Shown here: in pieces, positions 17,549 to 26,902 of the stretch
Numbering within the stretch: the stretch's first letter is position 1
Layout: each line of letters begins with the position of its first letter
Assembly (NCBI GenBank): GCA_963728195.1
Contig: CAVSIX010000006.1
Location: 62,001-126,000, forward strand
DNA length: 64,000 nt
Origin: Sva-07 sp963728195
GTDB lineage: Bacteria > Actinomycetota > Acidimicrobiia > Acidimicrobiales > Ilumatobacteraceae
Direction of reading: 5' to 3'
Notes under the pieces: model-generated
Databases searched by the model: none
What the model was told of the DNA's origin: nothing
The model's input: only the letters and a program-made list of their open reading frames with translations
Position numbers and translations under genes: made by a program

Positions 17549-18400
17549 ATGGAGGTGGAGCAACGGCTTCGCGAGTGCGCCGCACGTCTCACGCCGTCCG
17601 AACGGCGCATCGCCGAGACGATCCTCGCCGGTCCGCAGGTCGTCGCGTTCGGCACCGTCGCGGATCTCGCTGCTGCATCCGGTGCCGGTACCGCCACCGT
17701 CGTGCGCTTTGCCGTCAAACTCGGCTTCGACGGCTACTCCGAACTGCAGGCGTCGATCCGCCGTGACCTGACCGGCCAGCTCAGGCCTGCGGTCGAGCGG
17801 ATCCGCGACGAACCGGCGTCGGGCGGAGCGGCGCTGCTCCACCGCCATCTCACCGCCGAGGTCTCCAACGTCCGCGCGACGCTCGAGTCGGTCGACGCTG
17901 CGACGCTCGCCGGCGCCGTGGCATTGCTCGCCGACCGGGAGCGTCCGGTGCTGGTGCTCTCGGGCGTGGCCTCCCGAGGCGTGGCGATGCAGTTCGTCGG
18001 CGACCTCGAACAGCTGCGCCCGGCGTGTCGGCTGCTCGACGGCAACCCGATCGACATCGTGCGCACCCTCGCCCTCGTCGGTGCCGAGGCGACGGTGGTG
18101 GCGCTCGACCTGCGGCGATACGAGCGCTGGCTGATCGACGCACAACAGGAGGCACGGGCGAACGGAGCGGCGATCGTGGCGATCACCGACAGCGTGCTGT
18201 CGCCGCTCGCGCGTTCCGCCGATCACGCCTTCGTCGTCGAGGCGGCTTCCGCAGGTCCGTTCGACAGCCATGTCGGCACGCTCGCACTGTTCGACCTGCT
18301 CGTCGCCGACGTCGCCACCGCATTGCGCTCCAGCGCCACCGAGCGCCTCGATCGCCTCGAGGCCGCCTGGCAACGCGCCGACGCGCTCACCGACGACTGA
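17549..18400 (+). CDS. MurR/RpiR family transcriptional regulator
   Basis: The 283-residue protein has an N-terminal RpiR helix-turn-helix (LTPSERRIAETILAG, then TVADLAAASGAGTATVVRF) and a C-terminal SIS domain (PVLVLSGVASRGVAMQFVGDL, GAAIVAITDSVLSPLA). SIS domains usually bind phosphosugars, but several RpiR proteins in amino-acid clusters sense other ligands. ATG 17549 was chosen; a GTG at 17522 could add nine residues. It is 32 bases upstream of aguB and divergent from the dioxygenase, so it probably controls both directions. The ligand is unknown. Confidence 0.85.
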   Translation: MEVEQRLRECAARLTPSERRIAETILAGPQVVAFGTVADLAAASGAGTATVVRFAVKLGFDGYSELQASIRRDLTGQLRPAVERIRDEPASGGAALLHRHLTAEVSNVRATLESVDAATLAGAVALLADRERPVLVLSGVASRGVAMQFVGDLEQLRPACRLLDGNPIDIVRTLALVGAEATVVALDLRRYERWLIDAQQEARANGAAIVAITDSVLSPLARSADHAFVVEAASAGPFDSHVGTLALFDLLVADVATALRSSATERLDRLEAAWQRADALTDD

Positions 18401-18432
18401 CGGTGGTTCCGTCCGGCAGTAGCGTTTCGGCG

Positions 18433-19320
18433 ATGACCGAGCTACGTGTGGCCGCCGTGCAGATGGCGATGGGAGACGACGTCGACGCCAACGTGGCGAC
18501 CGCGGAACGTCTGGTGCGCGATGCCGCCTCCCAGGGCGCTCGCATCATCCTGATCCCCGAGCTGTTCGAGGGGCCGTACTTCTGCAAGGACCAGTTGCCC
18601 GAGCACTTGGATCGTGCTCGTCCGCTCGCCGGCCACCCGACGATCGAGCACTTCCGAACCGTCGCGAGCGAACTCGGTGTCGTGCTTCCGCTGAGCCTCT
18701 ACGAGCGTGCCGGGCAGGCACGGTTCAACACCGTCGTGATCGTCGACGCCGACGGCACGGTCCTCGGCCACTATCGCAAGAGTCACATCCCCGACGGTCC
18801 CGGATACACCGAGAAGTACTACTTCAGCCCGGGTGACACCGGCTTTCGGGTGTGGGACACGACCCACGGCACGATCGGCGTCGGCATCTGCTGGGACCAG
18901 TGGTTCCCCGAAACGGCGCGGTCGATGGCGCTGCTCGGCGCCGAGGTGCTGTTGTATCCCACTGCGATCGGCAGCGAACCGCCCGATCCCACGTGGGACT
19001 CCAGTGGCCACTGGCAGCGCGTGATGCAGGGCCACGCCGGGGCCAACCTGATGCCGCTGATCGCTGCGAACCGCATCGGGCGCGAGGTCGGACGCACCTG
19101 CGAGATCACGTTCTACGGGTCGTCGTTCATCACGGACAACACCGGCGCCAAGGTCGCCGAGGCCGGCCGCGACGGTGAAGCGGTCCTCGTCGCCTCGTTC
19201 GACCGCGAGCAGCTGCGAAGCCAGCGCGCCGCCTGGGGTCTGTTCCGCGACCGCCGTCCCGAGCTGTACGGACCGATCGTGACACTCGACGGCGAGCACG
19301 CGAGGGGTGGACCGGCGTGA
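18433..19320 (+). CDS. aguB: N-carbamoylputrescine amidase
   Basis: This nitrilase-superfamily enzyme hydrolyses N-carbamoylputrescine to putrescine, CO2 and ammonia. The catalytic triad is visible as Glu43 (IPELFEGPYF), Lys116 (YRKSHIP) and Cys153 (VGICWDQWFPE). The family-specific blocks PGYTEKYYFSPGD and GSEPPDPTWDSSGHWQRVMQGHA are intact. At 295 residues it has normal length. It overlaps aguA by four bases (GTGA), so the two pathway enzymes are translationally coupled. Confidence 0.94.
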   Translation: MTELRVAAVQMAMGDDVDANVATAERLVRDAASQGARIILIPELFEGPYFCKDQLPEHLDRARPLAGHPTIEHFRTVASELGVVLPLSLYERAGQARFNTVVIVDADGTVLGHYRKSHIPDGPGYTEKYYFSPGDTGFRVWDTTHGTIGVGICWDQWFPETARSMALLGAEVLLYPTAIGSEPPDPTWDSSGHWQRVMQGHAGANLMPLIAANRIGREVGRTCEITFYGSSFITDNTGAKVAEAGRDGEAVLVASFDREQLRSQRAAWGLFRDRRPELYGPIVTLDGEHARGGPA

Positions 19321-20324
19321 CACGGCTGCCGGCGGAGTGGGAACCGCACGAGCGCACGGCGATGTGCTGGCCGGCGCGCACCGACATGTGGGGCGAGCTG
19401 TTCGCCGATGCCGAGGCAGCGCACGCCGAGGTCGCCAATGCGATCGCTCGGTTCGAGCCGGTGACGATGTTGGCGGCGCCGCGCCTCGCCGAGCGTGCAG
19501 CTGCGATGTGCGCCTCGGGCGTCGAGGTGATCGAGCAGGCGATCGACGATTCGTGGTTTCGCGACTCCGGTCCGATCTACGTGACCGACGACGCCGGCGA
19601 CCGCATCGCCACCGACTGGACGTTCAACTCCTGGGGCGACAAGTTCCTGCCGTACGCCGACGATGCCGCCGCCACCAGGCGGTTCACCGAGCGCCGCGGC
19701 GATCCGGTGCGCTCGATCGACATGGTGTTCGAGGGCGGATCGATCACCGGTGACGGCGACGGGACGCTCGTCACCACCACGCAGTGCCTCATGCACCCCA
19801 ACCGGAACCCCACGATGACCCAGGTCGACATCGAAGCGGTCCTGCGCACCGAACTCGGCGCCGAGCGCACGATCTGGCTACCGCACGGTCTCGCTCTCGA
19901 CGACGACACCGATGGGCACGTCGACAACATCGCTGCGTTCGCAGCGCCGGGTCGGCTCGTGCTCCAGGGCTGCGACGACACCGACGAAGCCGACTGGCTG
20001 CGTCTCGACGTCGACCGGCGGATCGCCCAGGGCTCGCTCGATGCCCGCGGGCGCAACGTCGACGTCGTCACGGTGCCGGTGCTCCCGTTCAGCGAGATCG
20101 ATCGCGGCGACGGTCCCGAACGGGTGGTCGTGCCGTACCTCAACTACTACCTCGGCAACGGTTTCGTCCTGATCCCGACGTGCGGCCACCGCGCCGATGC
20201 CGACATGGTCGCCCTCATCGCAGAGCAGTACCCGGGCCGGGAGGCGCTCGCCCTCGACGTCGGCGCCATCCTCGCCGCAGGCGGCGGCGGCATCCACTGC
20301 ATCACCCAGCAGATCCCCGCCTGA
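19317..20324 (+). CDS. aguA: Agmatine deiminase
   Basis: This 335-residue enzyme converts agmatine to N-carbamoylputrescine and ammonia, the step before AguB. It starts with a GTG overlapping the aguB stop. Guanidine-modifying-fold landmarks are WPARTDMWGE near the start, DSWFRDSGPIYV near residue 79, MVFEGGSI, DDDTDGHVDN and the C-terminal nucleophile loop GGGGIHCITQQ with Cys328. No arginine decarboxylase lies in the window, so agmatine must come from elsewhere or be imported. Confidence 0.95.
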   Translation: MTRLPAEWEPHERTAMCWPARTDMWGELFADAEAAHAEVANAIARFEPVTMLAAPRLAERAAAMCASGVEVIEQAIDDSWFRDSGPIYVTDDAGDRIATDWTFNSWGDKFLPYADDAAATRRFTERRGDPVRSIDMVFEGGSITGDGDGTLVTTTQCLMHPNRNPTMTQVDIEAVLRTELGAERTIWLPHGLALDDDTDGHVDNIAAFAAPGRLVLQGCDDTDEADWLRLDVDRRIAQGSLDARGRNVDVVTVPVLPFSEIDRGDGPERVVVPYLNYYLGNGFVLIPTCGHRADADMVALIAEQYPGREALALDVGAILAAGGGGIHCITQQIPA

Positions 20325-20369
20325 GTCGTCCGGCCCCGGCGTGCGGTGGGAGGCTGGGGGATCGAATCG

Positions 20370-20729
20370 GTGCGTGTGGATCAGTGGCTGTGGTCGGTGC
20401 GGATGACCAAGACGCGCAGCGACGCCGCCGCAGCGTGCCGTGGCGGCCACGTGAAGGTGAACGGCAAGGCGGCCAAGCCGGCGACGCCGGTGAAGCTCGG
20501 CGACACGGTCGAGGCGTACCTCCACGATCGGGGACGGGTGCTCGAGGTGAGCCGGTTGATCGCCAAGCGCGTCGGTGCGAGCATCGCTGCGGAGTGCTTC
20601 GTCGATCACAGCGCACCGCCCCCTGAACGCAACCGCGACGTGCCGGTGTTCCAGCGCGATCGCGGGACGGGCAGGCCAACCAAGCGCGACAAGCGCCAAC
20701 TCGACCGTCTCCGCGGCCGTTCGAAGTGA
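20370..20729 (+). CDS. S4-domain RNA-binding protein, Hsp15-like
   Basis: This protein of about 119 residues has one S4 RNA-binding domain (VDQWLWSVRMTKTRSDAAAACRGGHVKVNG) followed by a basic tail ending DRLRGRSK. Hsp15 (HslR) binds stalled 50S subunits; the present protein has the same size and architecture. The start is uncertain among GTG 20346, 20370 and 20376. I prefer 20370 because a G-rich stretch lies nine bases upstream and homology begins immediately after. Confidence 0.8.
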   Translation: MRVDQWLWSVRMTKTRSDAAAACRGGHVKVNGKAAKPATPVKLGDTVEAYLHDRGRVLEVSRLIAKRVGASIAAECFVDHSAPPPERNRDVPVFQRDRGTGRPTKRDKRQLDRLRGRSK

Positions 20730-20760
20730 TCGCGGCCGGTGTCGGTAACGTGCGCGTGGC

Positions 20761-22080
20761 GTGCCGCTGACCGAACCCGACTCCGATCACCTCGTCGACG
20801 GCGAGGAGGAGCTGCACCCGACCGTGCGCGGTGGTGTGGCGTTGTGGACGCTGTTCCTCGGCTTCACGATGCTGATGGTCGGCAACGGCTTGAACCTCGC
20901 GGTGCTCGGCGTGCGGATGGTCGACGAAGGATTCGACGTGCGCACCAGCGGTGTGGTCATGGCGTGCTACTTCGCCGGATTCCTGCTCGGCCCGGTGCTG
21001 GTCGTGCGATGGCTGTCGGGCGTCGGACACATCCGCGTCTTCGCCAGCCTCGCATCGGTCGCATCGTGCGTGGTCCTCGTGCACTTCATCTGGGTCAGCC
21101 CGCTCAGCTGGGGCGCACTGCGGTTCGTGTTCGGCTTCTGTATGGCCGGGCTCTACGTCGTGGTCGAGTCCTGGCTGAACGACGCATCGACGCCGCGCAC
21201 GCGAGGTCGCACGCTGGCCGTCTACATGATCGCTTCGATGGGCGGCCTCGGACTGGGACAGCTGCTGATCGCCACCGGCGATCCCGGCGATGCGACGTTG
21301 TTCGTCATCGCCTCGATCCTCGTGTCGATGTCGTTCGTGCCGTTCGCGCTGGCCGCCACCACCGACGCACCGCCGGTCCGCGTGTCGCCCACGATGAAGG
21401 TTCGCGAGTTCTTCCGCACCGCTCCGACCGGGATGATCGGCATCTTCTTCGTCGGTGCGTCGCACGGCATCCTGTTCGGCCTCAGTGCGGTGTACGCGAC
21501 CCGCGCCGGGTTCTCGCCGACGGCGACCGCTGCGTTCCTGGCGTTGCCGTCGCTCGGAGCGCTGGCTCTGCAATGGCCGATCGGGTGGGCCTCCGACCGC
21601 CTCCCGCGTCGTGGGGTCATCCTCGTCGTGGCGGTGTCGGCGGCGGCGATCGCCGGGTTGCTCGGTGCGATCCCCGAGGGCAGCGATGTCGTCCTGCCGG
21701 TGATGTTCGTGCTCGGCGGCCTCACGTTCCCGCTGTACTCGCTGCTGCTGTCGCACACGCTCGACCGTGCCGCCCCCGGCACTGCGATGGGTGCGAGTGG
21801 CACGTCGTTGCGGGTCAACGGAACCGGCGCGGTGCTCGGGCCGATCATCGCCGGGGCGATCATGGCGTCGTTCGGAGAGACCGCGTTCTTCTGGTGCCTG
21901 GTGGCGACGCACGGCCTGGTTGCGATGTACGTCGCCTACCGGCTGGTTGCCGAGGATGCGGTCCCGATCAGCGGCCAGGGACCGTTCGTCCCGGTGCCCG
22001 CCCGCGCGACCGACTTCGCGATCCGCCTCACGTCGCGCCCGCTGCGGGCATCGCGCGAGCGCCTGCGCCGCCAGGGCTGA
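20761..22080 (+). CDS. MFS transporter, YcaD-like
   Basis: The 439-residue protein has twelve predicted membrane segments after a hydrophilic N-terminus of about 25 residues. Signatures include GVVMACYFAGFLLGP in helix two, RFVFGFCMAGLYVVVESWLND in helix four (the VVESWLN motif is typical of the YcaD subgroup), and PIGWASDRLPRR in the central loop. The substrate is unknown. GTG at 20761 is the start. The 3' end converges on an unknown gene with a stop-to-stop hairpin between them. Confidence 0.85.
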   Translation: MPLTEPDSDHLVDGEEELHPTVRGGVALWTLFLGFTMLMVGNGLNLAVLGVRMVDEGFDVRTSGVVMACYFAGFLLGPVLVVRWLSGVGHIRVFASLASVASCVVLVHFIWVSPLSWGALRFVFGFCMAGLYVVVESWLNDASTPRTRGRTLAVYMIASMGGLGLGQLLIATGDPGDATLFVIASILVSMSFVPFALAATTDAPPVRVSPTMKVREFFRTAPTGMIGIFFVGASHGILFGLSAVYATRAGFSPTATAAFLALPSLGALALQWPIGWASDRLPRRGVILVVAVSAAAIAGLLGAIPEGSDVVLPVMFVLGGLTFPLYSLLLSHTLDRAAPGTAMGASGTSLRVNGTGAVLGPIIAGAIMASFGETAFFWCLVATHGLVAMYVAYRLVAEDAVPISGQGPFVPVPARATDFAIRLTSRPLRASRERLRRQG

Positions 22081-22109
22081 GCGCGGCCGTCGCCGGACGA
22101 CGTCGCTCA
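22078..22109. terminator. Stop-to-stop hairpin between the MFS gene and the unknown gene
   Basis: TGAGCG at 22078-22083 pairs with CGCTCA at 22104-22109, with inner GTCG/CGAC pairing. Both stop codons are within the arms, as at 16410-16430. No U-tract is seen. Confidence 0.4.
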
Positions 22110-23534
22110 GTCGCCGATCGTGATCCGGCCGACGACGGTGTCGCCCGGCCACGTCAGGACCGCCTCGGACCTGCCGTGTGTCGAACCGTCGACGACGTCG
22201 GGCGGTGCCGCGTCGAACTCGATGCTCACGCGACCGGATCCGAACGCACCGCGGCCCCTCGGCGACGGCGTGGCTCCCAGGATCCGCAGCCCGACCGTAC
22301 TGTCGTGGCCCGCAGCCCGAACGACGAACTCGAGGTCGCCGACCCGTTCGACGTCGACCCAGTTCGTCGCCGGTGGGAGCATGATCCCGACTGCCGTCGT
22401 CGTCCCGTCGGGCTCGGCCACGTGGGCGCTGAACGGCACGTACTGGCCGAGCGACGCCTGGTGGCGCCGGCCGCGATCCCAGCCGACCGCCAGATCGGGT
22501 CGGAGCAGGCTCTCGGCGATCGAGTCGCGGAACTGTTGGACGTGGAGGCGCTCGTCGTCGACCGTCGACAGCTCGATGTGCTCGCGCAGCACGGGCGCCA
22601 GGTGTTCGAGCAGCGGCAGGAAGTAGAGGTCGTGCACGTGGACGGTGTCGGCGGCGATCGGCGACGGCAACACGAGCTCGGCCGGCTCCCCGCACAGCGA
22701 GAACACGAGGCCCGACAGCGACACGTAGCTCGTGGGTGTCAGACCGTATGCACGAATGTAGGGTCCGCACGCCGTGCCGAATCGGCGGTGGTAGAGCTCC
22801 GAGATGCGCTCGCCGATTCGCGGCAGCATCGTCGACGCCGCATCGGCGAACCCGGGCGTCGGCGGGTGCTGTGCCCACAGCCCGATCGCGAGCAGGTCGA
22901 TGCCGTCGTAGGTGGGTGAGTTGTACTCGTCGACGTCGCCGTAGCGCAGGAGCCGCTCCATCGGTACCGCCAGTCGCGAGTGCGCAGCCGCGCGCAGCTC
23001 GATGTCGCCGGTCGATGCGGCGACGTGGCCCTGCAGCCAGGCGTGCATCAGGTTGGGATTGGTGTACCACCGGGGAATGCGGTCGGCGGGCTCGCCGGCC
23101 ACGCATCGTCGGAGTGCGGAGTCGATTCCGGCGACGACGTCGGCGGGCAGTGCCGAGCCGTGCACGATCGAGCAGAGCGCGAGCGTGACTCCGATGAACT
23201 GTCGCCAGTTCGGGTCGTAGTGCACCCATTCGACCGCATCGTCACCCGGCGGGTCGGGCTGTTCGGCCGACGTGGGGAACGTGGCGCTCCACGGCCGCTC
23301 CGACAGCGGGTACTGCACTGCGAGCACGTTGCGCAGCGCAGTGACCGCCCGTTCGACGTTGCCGTCCTGCAGATCGAGGAAGGCACCGTTCGCCGTCTCG
23401 CGGACCGCATGCAGGTTCAGCGCGGAGATGTCGAGCCCCGGCGTCACCCCGGGCGCGTAGCGGTCCATGCCTCGCTCGGGATCCCACAGCTCGTCGTGCA
23501 ACTCGCGCAGTGCATCGATCGGACGATTGGTCAT
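22107..23534 (-). CDS. Conserved-looking protein of unknown function, probably helical-barrel plus beta domain
   Basis: I do not recognise a named family for this 475-residue cytoplasmic protein. The N-terminal two thirds is rich in amphipathic helices and aromatic clusters, with the motif-like segments RWYTNPNLMHAWLQGHVA and DVDEYNSPTYDGIDLLAIGLW. This suggests an alpha/alpha-barrel such as those in glycan-active lyases or glycosidases. The last ~120 residues look beta-rich (DVERVGDLEFVVRA), like a lyase or glycosidase C-terminal domain. No signal peptide is present. The start ATG lies 11 bases after the fhs stop, so it is probably co-transcribed with fhs. Confidence 0.7.
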   Translation of the reverse strand: MTNRPIDALRELHDELWDPERGMDRYAPGVTPGLDISALNLHAVRETANGAFLDLQDGNVERAVTALRNVLAVQYPLSERPWSATFPTSAEQPDPPGDDAVEWVHYDPNWRQFIGVTLALCSIVHGSALPADVVAGIDSALRRCVAGEPADRIPRWYTNPNLMHAWLQGHVAASTGDIELRAAAHSRLAVPMERLLRYGDVDEYNSPTYDGIDLLAIGLWAQHPPTPGFADAASTMLPRIGERISELYHRRFGTACGPYIRAYGLTPTSYVSLSGLVFSLCGEPAELVLPSPIAADTVHVHDLYFLPLLEHLAPVLREHIELSTVDDERLHVQQFRDSIAESLLRPDLAVGWDRGRRHQASLGQYVPFSAHVAEPDGTTTAVGIMLPPATNWVDVERVGDLEFVVRAAGHDSTVGLRILGATPSPRGRGAFGSGRVSIEFDAAPPDVVDGSTHGRSEAVLTWPGDTVVGRITIGD

Positions 23535-23547
23535 CGTGTACTCGCCT

Positions 23548-25245
23548 TCAGCTCAATCCGACGATGTTGCCGTCGGCGTCGATGTCGATGCGCTGCAGGG
23601 CCGGTGACGCTCCGAGACCCGGCATCGTGCTCATCGCACCGCAGATCGGGTAGACGAACCCGGCGCCGACCGAGGCTCTCACCTCACGCACGGGCAACCT
23701 CCAGCCGGTCGGTGCGCCGTGCAAGGACGGATCCGACGAGATCGACAGATGCGTCTTGGCGATGCACACCGGCAACGTGCCGAACCCGTTGCGCTCGTAG
23801 GTGTCGATCTGGCGGGCGGCCTGCGGTGTGTAGTCGACACCGTCCGCGCCGTACACCTTCGTGGCAACGGTGTGGATCTTGTCGCGCAACGACATCTCGT
23901 CGGGATAGAGCACGGCGAACTCGCTGGGCTCCTCCGCGGCCTCTGCGACCGCCTGCGCGAGGCCCTTCGCACCGGCGCCACCGTCGGAGAAGTGTGTCGA
24001 CACGGCGGATCGGGCGCCGAACTCGGCGGCGATCTCCTCGATCGCCCGGATGTCGGCCGGATGGTCGTCGGGGAACACGTTGATCGCGACGACGGGCGTG
24101 CAGCCGTGGATGCGCATGTTCTCCAACTGCTTGCGCAGGTTCGCGCCACCCTCGTGCACCTCGTCGGGGTTCTGGGCGAGAATCGCTTCGGGCAGCGGTC
24201 GACCGGCGACGATCGTGTGCTTGCCGCTGTGCGCCTTCAACCCCCGCACGGTGGCGACGAGCACCGCGGCGTCCGGGGCGAGGCCCGACACCCGGCACTT
24301 GATGTTGAAGAACCGTTCGGCACCCATGTCGGCGCCGAAGCCGGCCTCGGTGATCAGATAGTCGCCCATGTGGATACCGATCAGGTCGGCCACGATCGAG
24401 GAGTTCCCGGTGGCGATGTTGCCGAAGGGGCCGGCGTGTACGAGCACCGGCGTGTTCTCGAGTGTCTGCATCAGGTTGGGCTTGATCGCCTCGCGCAGGA
24501 TGACGGCCATCGCTCCGGCGACCTCGACGTCCTCGGCGGTCACCGGCTCACCGGTCGACGTGTAGCCGACGACGATGCGCCCGAGCCGGCGGCGGAGATC
24601 CTGCAGGTCGGTGCACAGCGCGAGCGTCGCCATCACCTCGGACGCTGCGGTGATGTCGAAGCCGGTCTCGCGCGGCAACCCGTCGAGGCGCGACCCCAAC
24701 CCGGTGACGATGTTGCGCAGGGAACGGTCGTTGACGTCGATCGATCGTCGCCATGTGATCTGGTGCGGATCGAGACCGGAGGCGTTGCCGTGGAAGACGT
24801 GCGCGTCGACGGCGGCCGCGCACATGTTGGTGGCCGCCGTGACGGCGTGGACGTCGCCGGTGAGGTGCAGGTTGAGCAACTCCATCGGCACCACCTGGCT
24901 GTAGCCGCCACCGGCGGCGCCGCCCTTGATGCCGAACGTCGGGCCCATCGACGGCTGACGGATGGCGAGCGTGGCCCGTTTGGCGATGTGGGAGAACCCC
25001 TGACCCAACCCGACGGCGACGGTGGTCTTGCCTTCGCCGAGCGGGGTCGGCGTGATCGCCGACACGACGACGTACTTCGCTCGTGGGCGGTCGGCCATGG
25101 CGTCGATCGCCCGCAGGTCGATCTTGGCGGCACCGGTGCCGTACGGCTCGAGCAGGTCGAGCGGGATCCCGGCGGACGAGGCGATGTCCGTCAGTGGCTG
25201 CAGCTTGGCCTGCCGGGCGATGTCGAGATCGGAAGGAAACGTCAC
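23548..25245 (-). CDS. fhs: Formate--tetrahydrofolate ligase
   Basis: This 565-residue enzyme makes 10-formyl-THF from formate, ATP and THF. GTG at 25245 starts TFPSDLDIARQAKLQPL. The nucleotide loop PTPLGEGKTT lies at residues 66-75. Further signatures are IRQPSMGPTFGIKGGAAGGG, HLTGDVHAVTAATNMCAAA and GAGFVYPICGAMSTMPGLG near the end. Length and motifs are normal. A divergent transporter begins 130 bases away. Together with metH, one-carbon/folate functions recur in this region, though the genes are not adjacent. Confidence 0.95.
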   Translation of the reverse strand: MTFPSDLDIARQAKLQPLTDIASSAGIPLDLLEPYGTGAAKIDLRAIDAMADRPRAKYVVVSAITPTPLGEGKTTVAVGLGQGFSHIAKRATLAIRQPSMGPTFGIKGGAAGGGYSQVVPMELLNLHLTGDVHAVTAATNMCAAAVDAHVFHGNASGLDPHQITWRRSIDVNDRSLRNIVTGLGSRLDGLPRETGFDITAASEVMATLALCTDLQDLRRRLGRIVVGYTSTGEPVTAEDVEVAGAMAVILREAIKPNLMQTLENTPVLVHAGPFGNIATGNSSIVADLIGIHMGDYLITEAGFGADMGAERFFNIKCRVSGLAPDAAVLVATVRGLKAHSGKHTIVAGRPLPEAILAQNPDEVHEGGANLRKQLENMRIHGCTPVVAINVFPDDHPADIRAIEEIAAEFGARSAVSTHFSDGGAGAKGLAQAVAEAAEEPSEFAVLYPDEMSLRDKIHTVATKVYGADGVDYTPQAARQIDTYERNGFGTLPVCIAKTHLSISSDPSLHGAPTGWRLPVREVRASVGAGFVYPICGAMSTMPGLGASPALQRIDIDADGNIVGLS

Positions 25246-25375
25246 GCTGCCAGCCCCGGGCCGTCGTCGGTCGAGCACATCAGGAGACTCTCGCACAACG
25301 GACACGGCCGGACGGTGCCCATCGCGACCCCCGCAGGGCCCCGCGCTCCACGGCCGCGTGCAGCAAGATGGGGTG

Positions 25376-26902
25376 ATGTCCGCTGGAGGAGTGCAGGAGG
25401 CGGCCGGCGCCGCCGGCGAACCTGCCGCCAGTGGACGCGTGCCGATCCACGTGCGGCTGCGTCGCACGCTGATCGGGCGAGGAGCGGTCGTACCGCTCGC
25501 GATCGCACAGGGGCTCGCAGCCGCCGGCGACGCGTTCGTGTCGGTCAGCCTTGCGGGGTCGCTGTTCTTCAACGTCAGCCCGAACGCATCGCGCGAACAG
25601 GTGCTGCTGTATCTGTTGATCACGATGGCACCGCTCGCAGTGCTGTCGCCGCTGGTCGGCCCCGCCGTCGATCGGTTCCGGCGATCGCAGCGCTTCGTCG
25701 CGGCCGGCTTCTTCGCATCCCGTGGCGTGTTCTGCCTGATCCTCGCCCTGACGTTGCTCCAGGTCGCCTTCTATCCCGTCGTGTTGCTGCTGTTGATCGC
25801 CAGCAAGGCGTCGGGGATCGTGAAGCAGACGTTGGTGCAGACGCTCGTCGACGACCCCGAGGAGCTCGTCGCGACCAACGCTCGACTGGCGCGTTTCTCG
25901 AGTGTCACCGCAGCGCTCGGCGTCGTGGCGGCGACCGGTGTCTTCGCCGCGGCCGGTGCCGAGTGGTCGCTGCGCGCTGCCGCCGTCCTGTTCGCCCTCG
26001 CTGCTGCGGCGGTGTTGCGGGCACGGCCGCGCTCGACCGCGGCCGTGACATCCGACGACGTCGAATATGCCGAGACCCACCTGCCGACGGTCGTCGTGTC
26101 GTCGATCGGTGTGCTGGCGATCCGCGCCGCAGTCGGCTTCTTCGTGTTCACGCTGGCATTCACGTTCCGCCGCTCGAGCGAACCGGCACTGATCTACGGG
26201 CTCGCGGCCGCGGCCTACGGCGTCGGGGCGTTCGTCGGGCACACGGCGGCGACCGTGCTGCGGCGGTGGTTGCGCGAGGAGCAGTTGATCGGGTTGTCGC
26301 TTGCGCTGCCGGCGGCGTTCACCGCGGTGGGAATCCTGGGTGCATCGGTGCCGCTGATGATCGTCATCTCCGGACTCGTCGGGCTGTCGACGACGCTCGG
26401 GCGCAATGCGTTCGACGGGCTGCTGCAGCGGCGTGCTCCCGAAGCGCTGCTGGGACGCGCCGGCGCCCGCTACGAGACACGGTTCCAGCTGGCCTGGGTG
26501 TTCGGGGGCGTCCTGGCCACACCGATCTCGCTGCCGGTCGAGGTGAGCATGACGGTGCTGACGGCCATCTACGTCCCGGCACTGGTGGTGTTCCTGCGCG
26601 GTGTCCGTGATGCGCACCGGTTCGAGGGCCCGCCCGAGCAGCATCTCGGCGGGGCGCACGCCCGACTGGCGATGGCACATCAGGCGTGGGAGGCCGGTTC
26701 GCTGCGGGTCGCGATCGTCGACGCATCCGCAGCGGTCGATCTCGCTCAGAGCGTCGCCGGGGCGATGACCGGCGACGGGCGATGTCAGCTCGACGAGCTT
26801 CGTCGGCGAGCGATCGACATCGACCGCACGGTCGACGAGGACGATGCGCTGCGCGCGCTGGGACTCGCCGATTCGATGATCAGGGCTGCGTCACCGCGGT
26901 GA
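25376..26902 (+). CDS. MFS-like membrane transporter with C-terminal soluble region
   Basis: The 508-residue protein has about ten to twelve membrane segments with an MFS-type loop (GPAVDRFRRSQRFVAAGFFASRG) and the block VKQTLVQTLVDDPEELVATNARL, seen in exporter-like actinobacterial MFS proteins. The last ~100 residues are hydrophilic and helical (HARLAMAHQAWEAG onward), an extension beyond the usual MFS end. ATG 25376 (or GTG 25373) is the start. Its end overlaps the convergent lipoprotein gene by 23 bases. The substrate is unknown. Confidence 0.75.
   Translation: MSAGGVQEAAGAAGEPAASGRVPIHVRLRRTLIGRGAVVPLAIAQGLAAAGDAFVSVSLAGSLFFNVSPNASREQVLLYLLITMAPLAVLSPLVGPAVDRFRRSQRFVAAGFFASRGVFCLILALTLLQVAFYPVVLLLLIASKASGIVKQTLVQTLVDDPEELVATNARLARFSSVTAALGVVAATGVFAAAGAEWSLRAAAVLFALAAAAVLRARPRSTAAVTSDDVEYAETHLPTVVVSSIGVLAIRAAVGFFVFTLAFTFRRSSEPALIYGLAAAAYGVGAFVGHTAATVLRRWLREEQLIGLSLALPAAFTAVGILGASVPLMIVISGLVGLSTTLGRNAFDGLLQRRAPEALLGRAGARYETRFQLAWVFGGVLATPISLPVEVSMTVLTAIYVPALVVFLRGVRDAHRFEGPPEQHLGGAHARLAMAHQAWEAGSLRVAIVDASAAVDLAQSVAGAMTGDGRCQLDELRRRAIDIDRTVDEDDALRALGLADSMIRAASPR

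Noticed and set aside
20302..23229. Very long minus-strand open frame over the MFS and unknown genes
   Set aside because: Arg-rich composition and lack of motifs are typical of a shadow frame in GC-rich DNA; two well-supported genes occupy the region in other frames.
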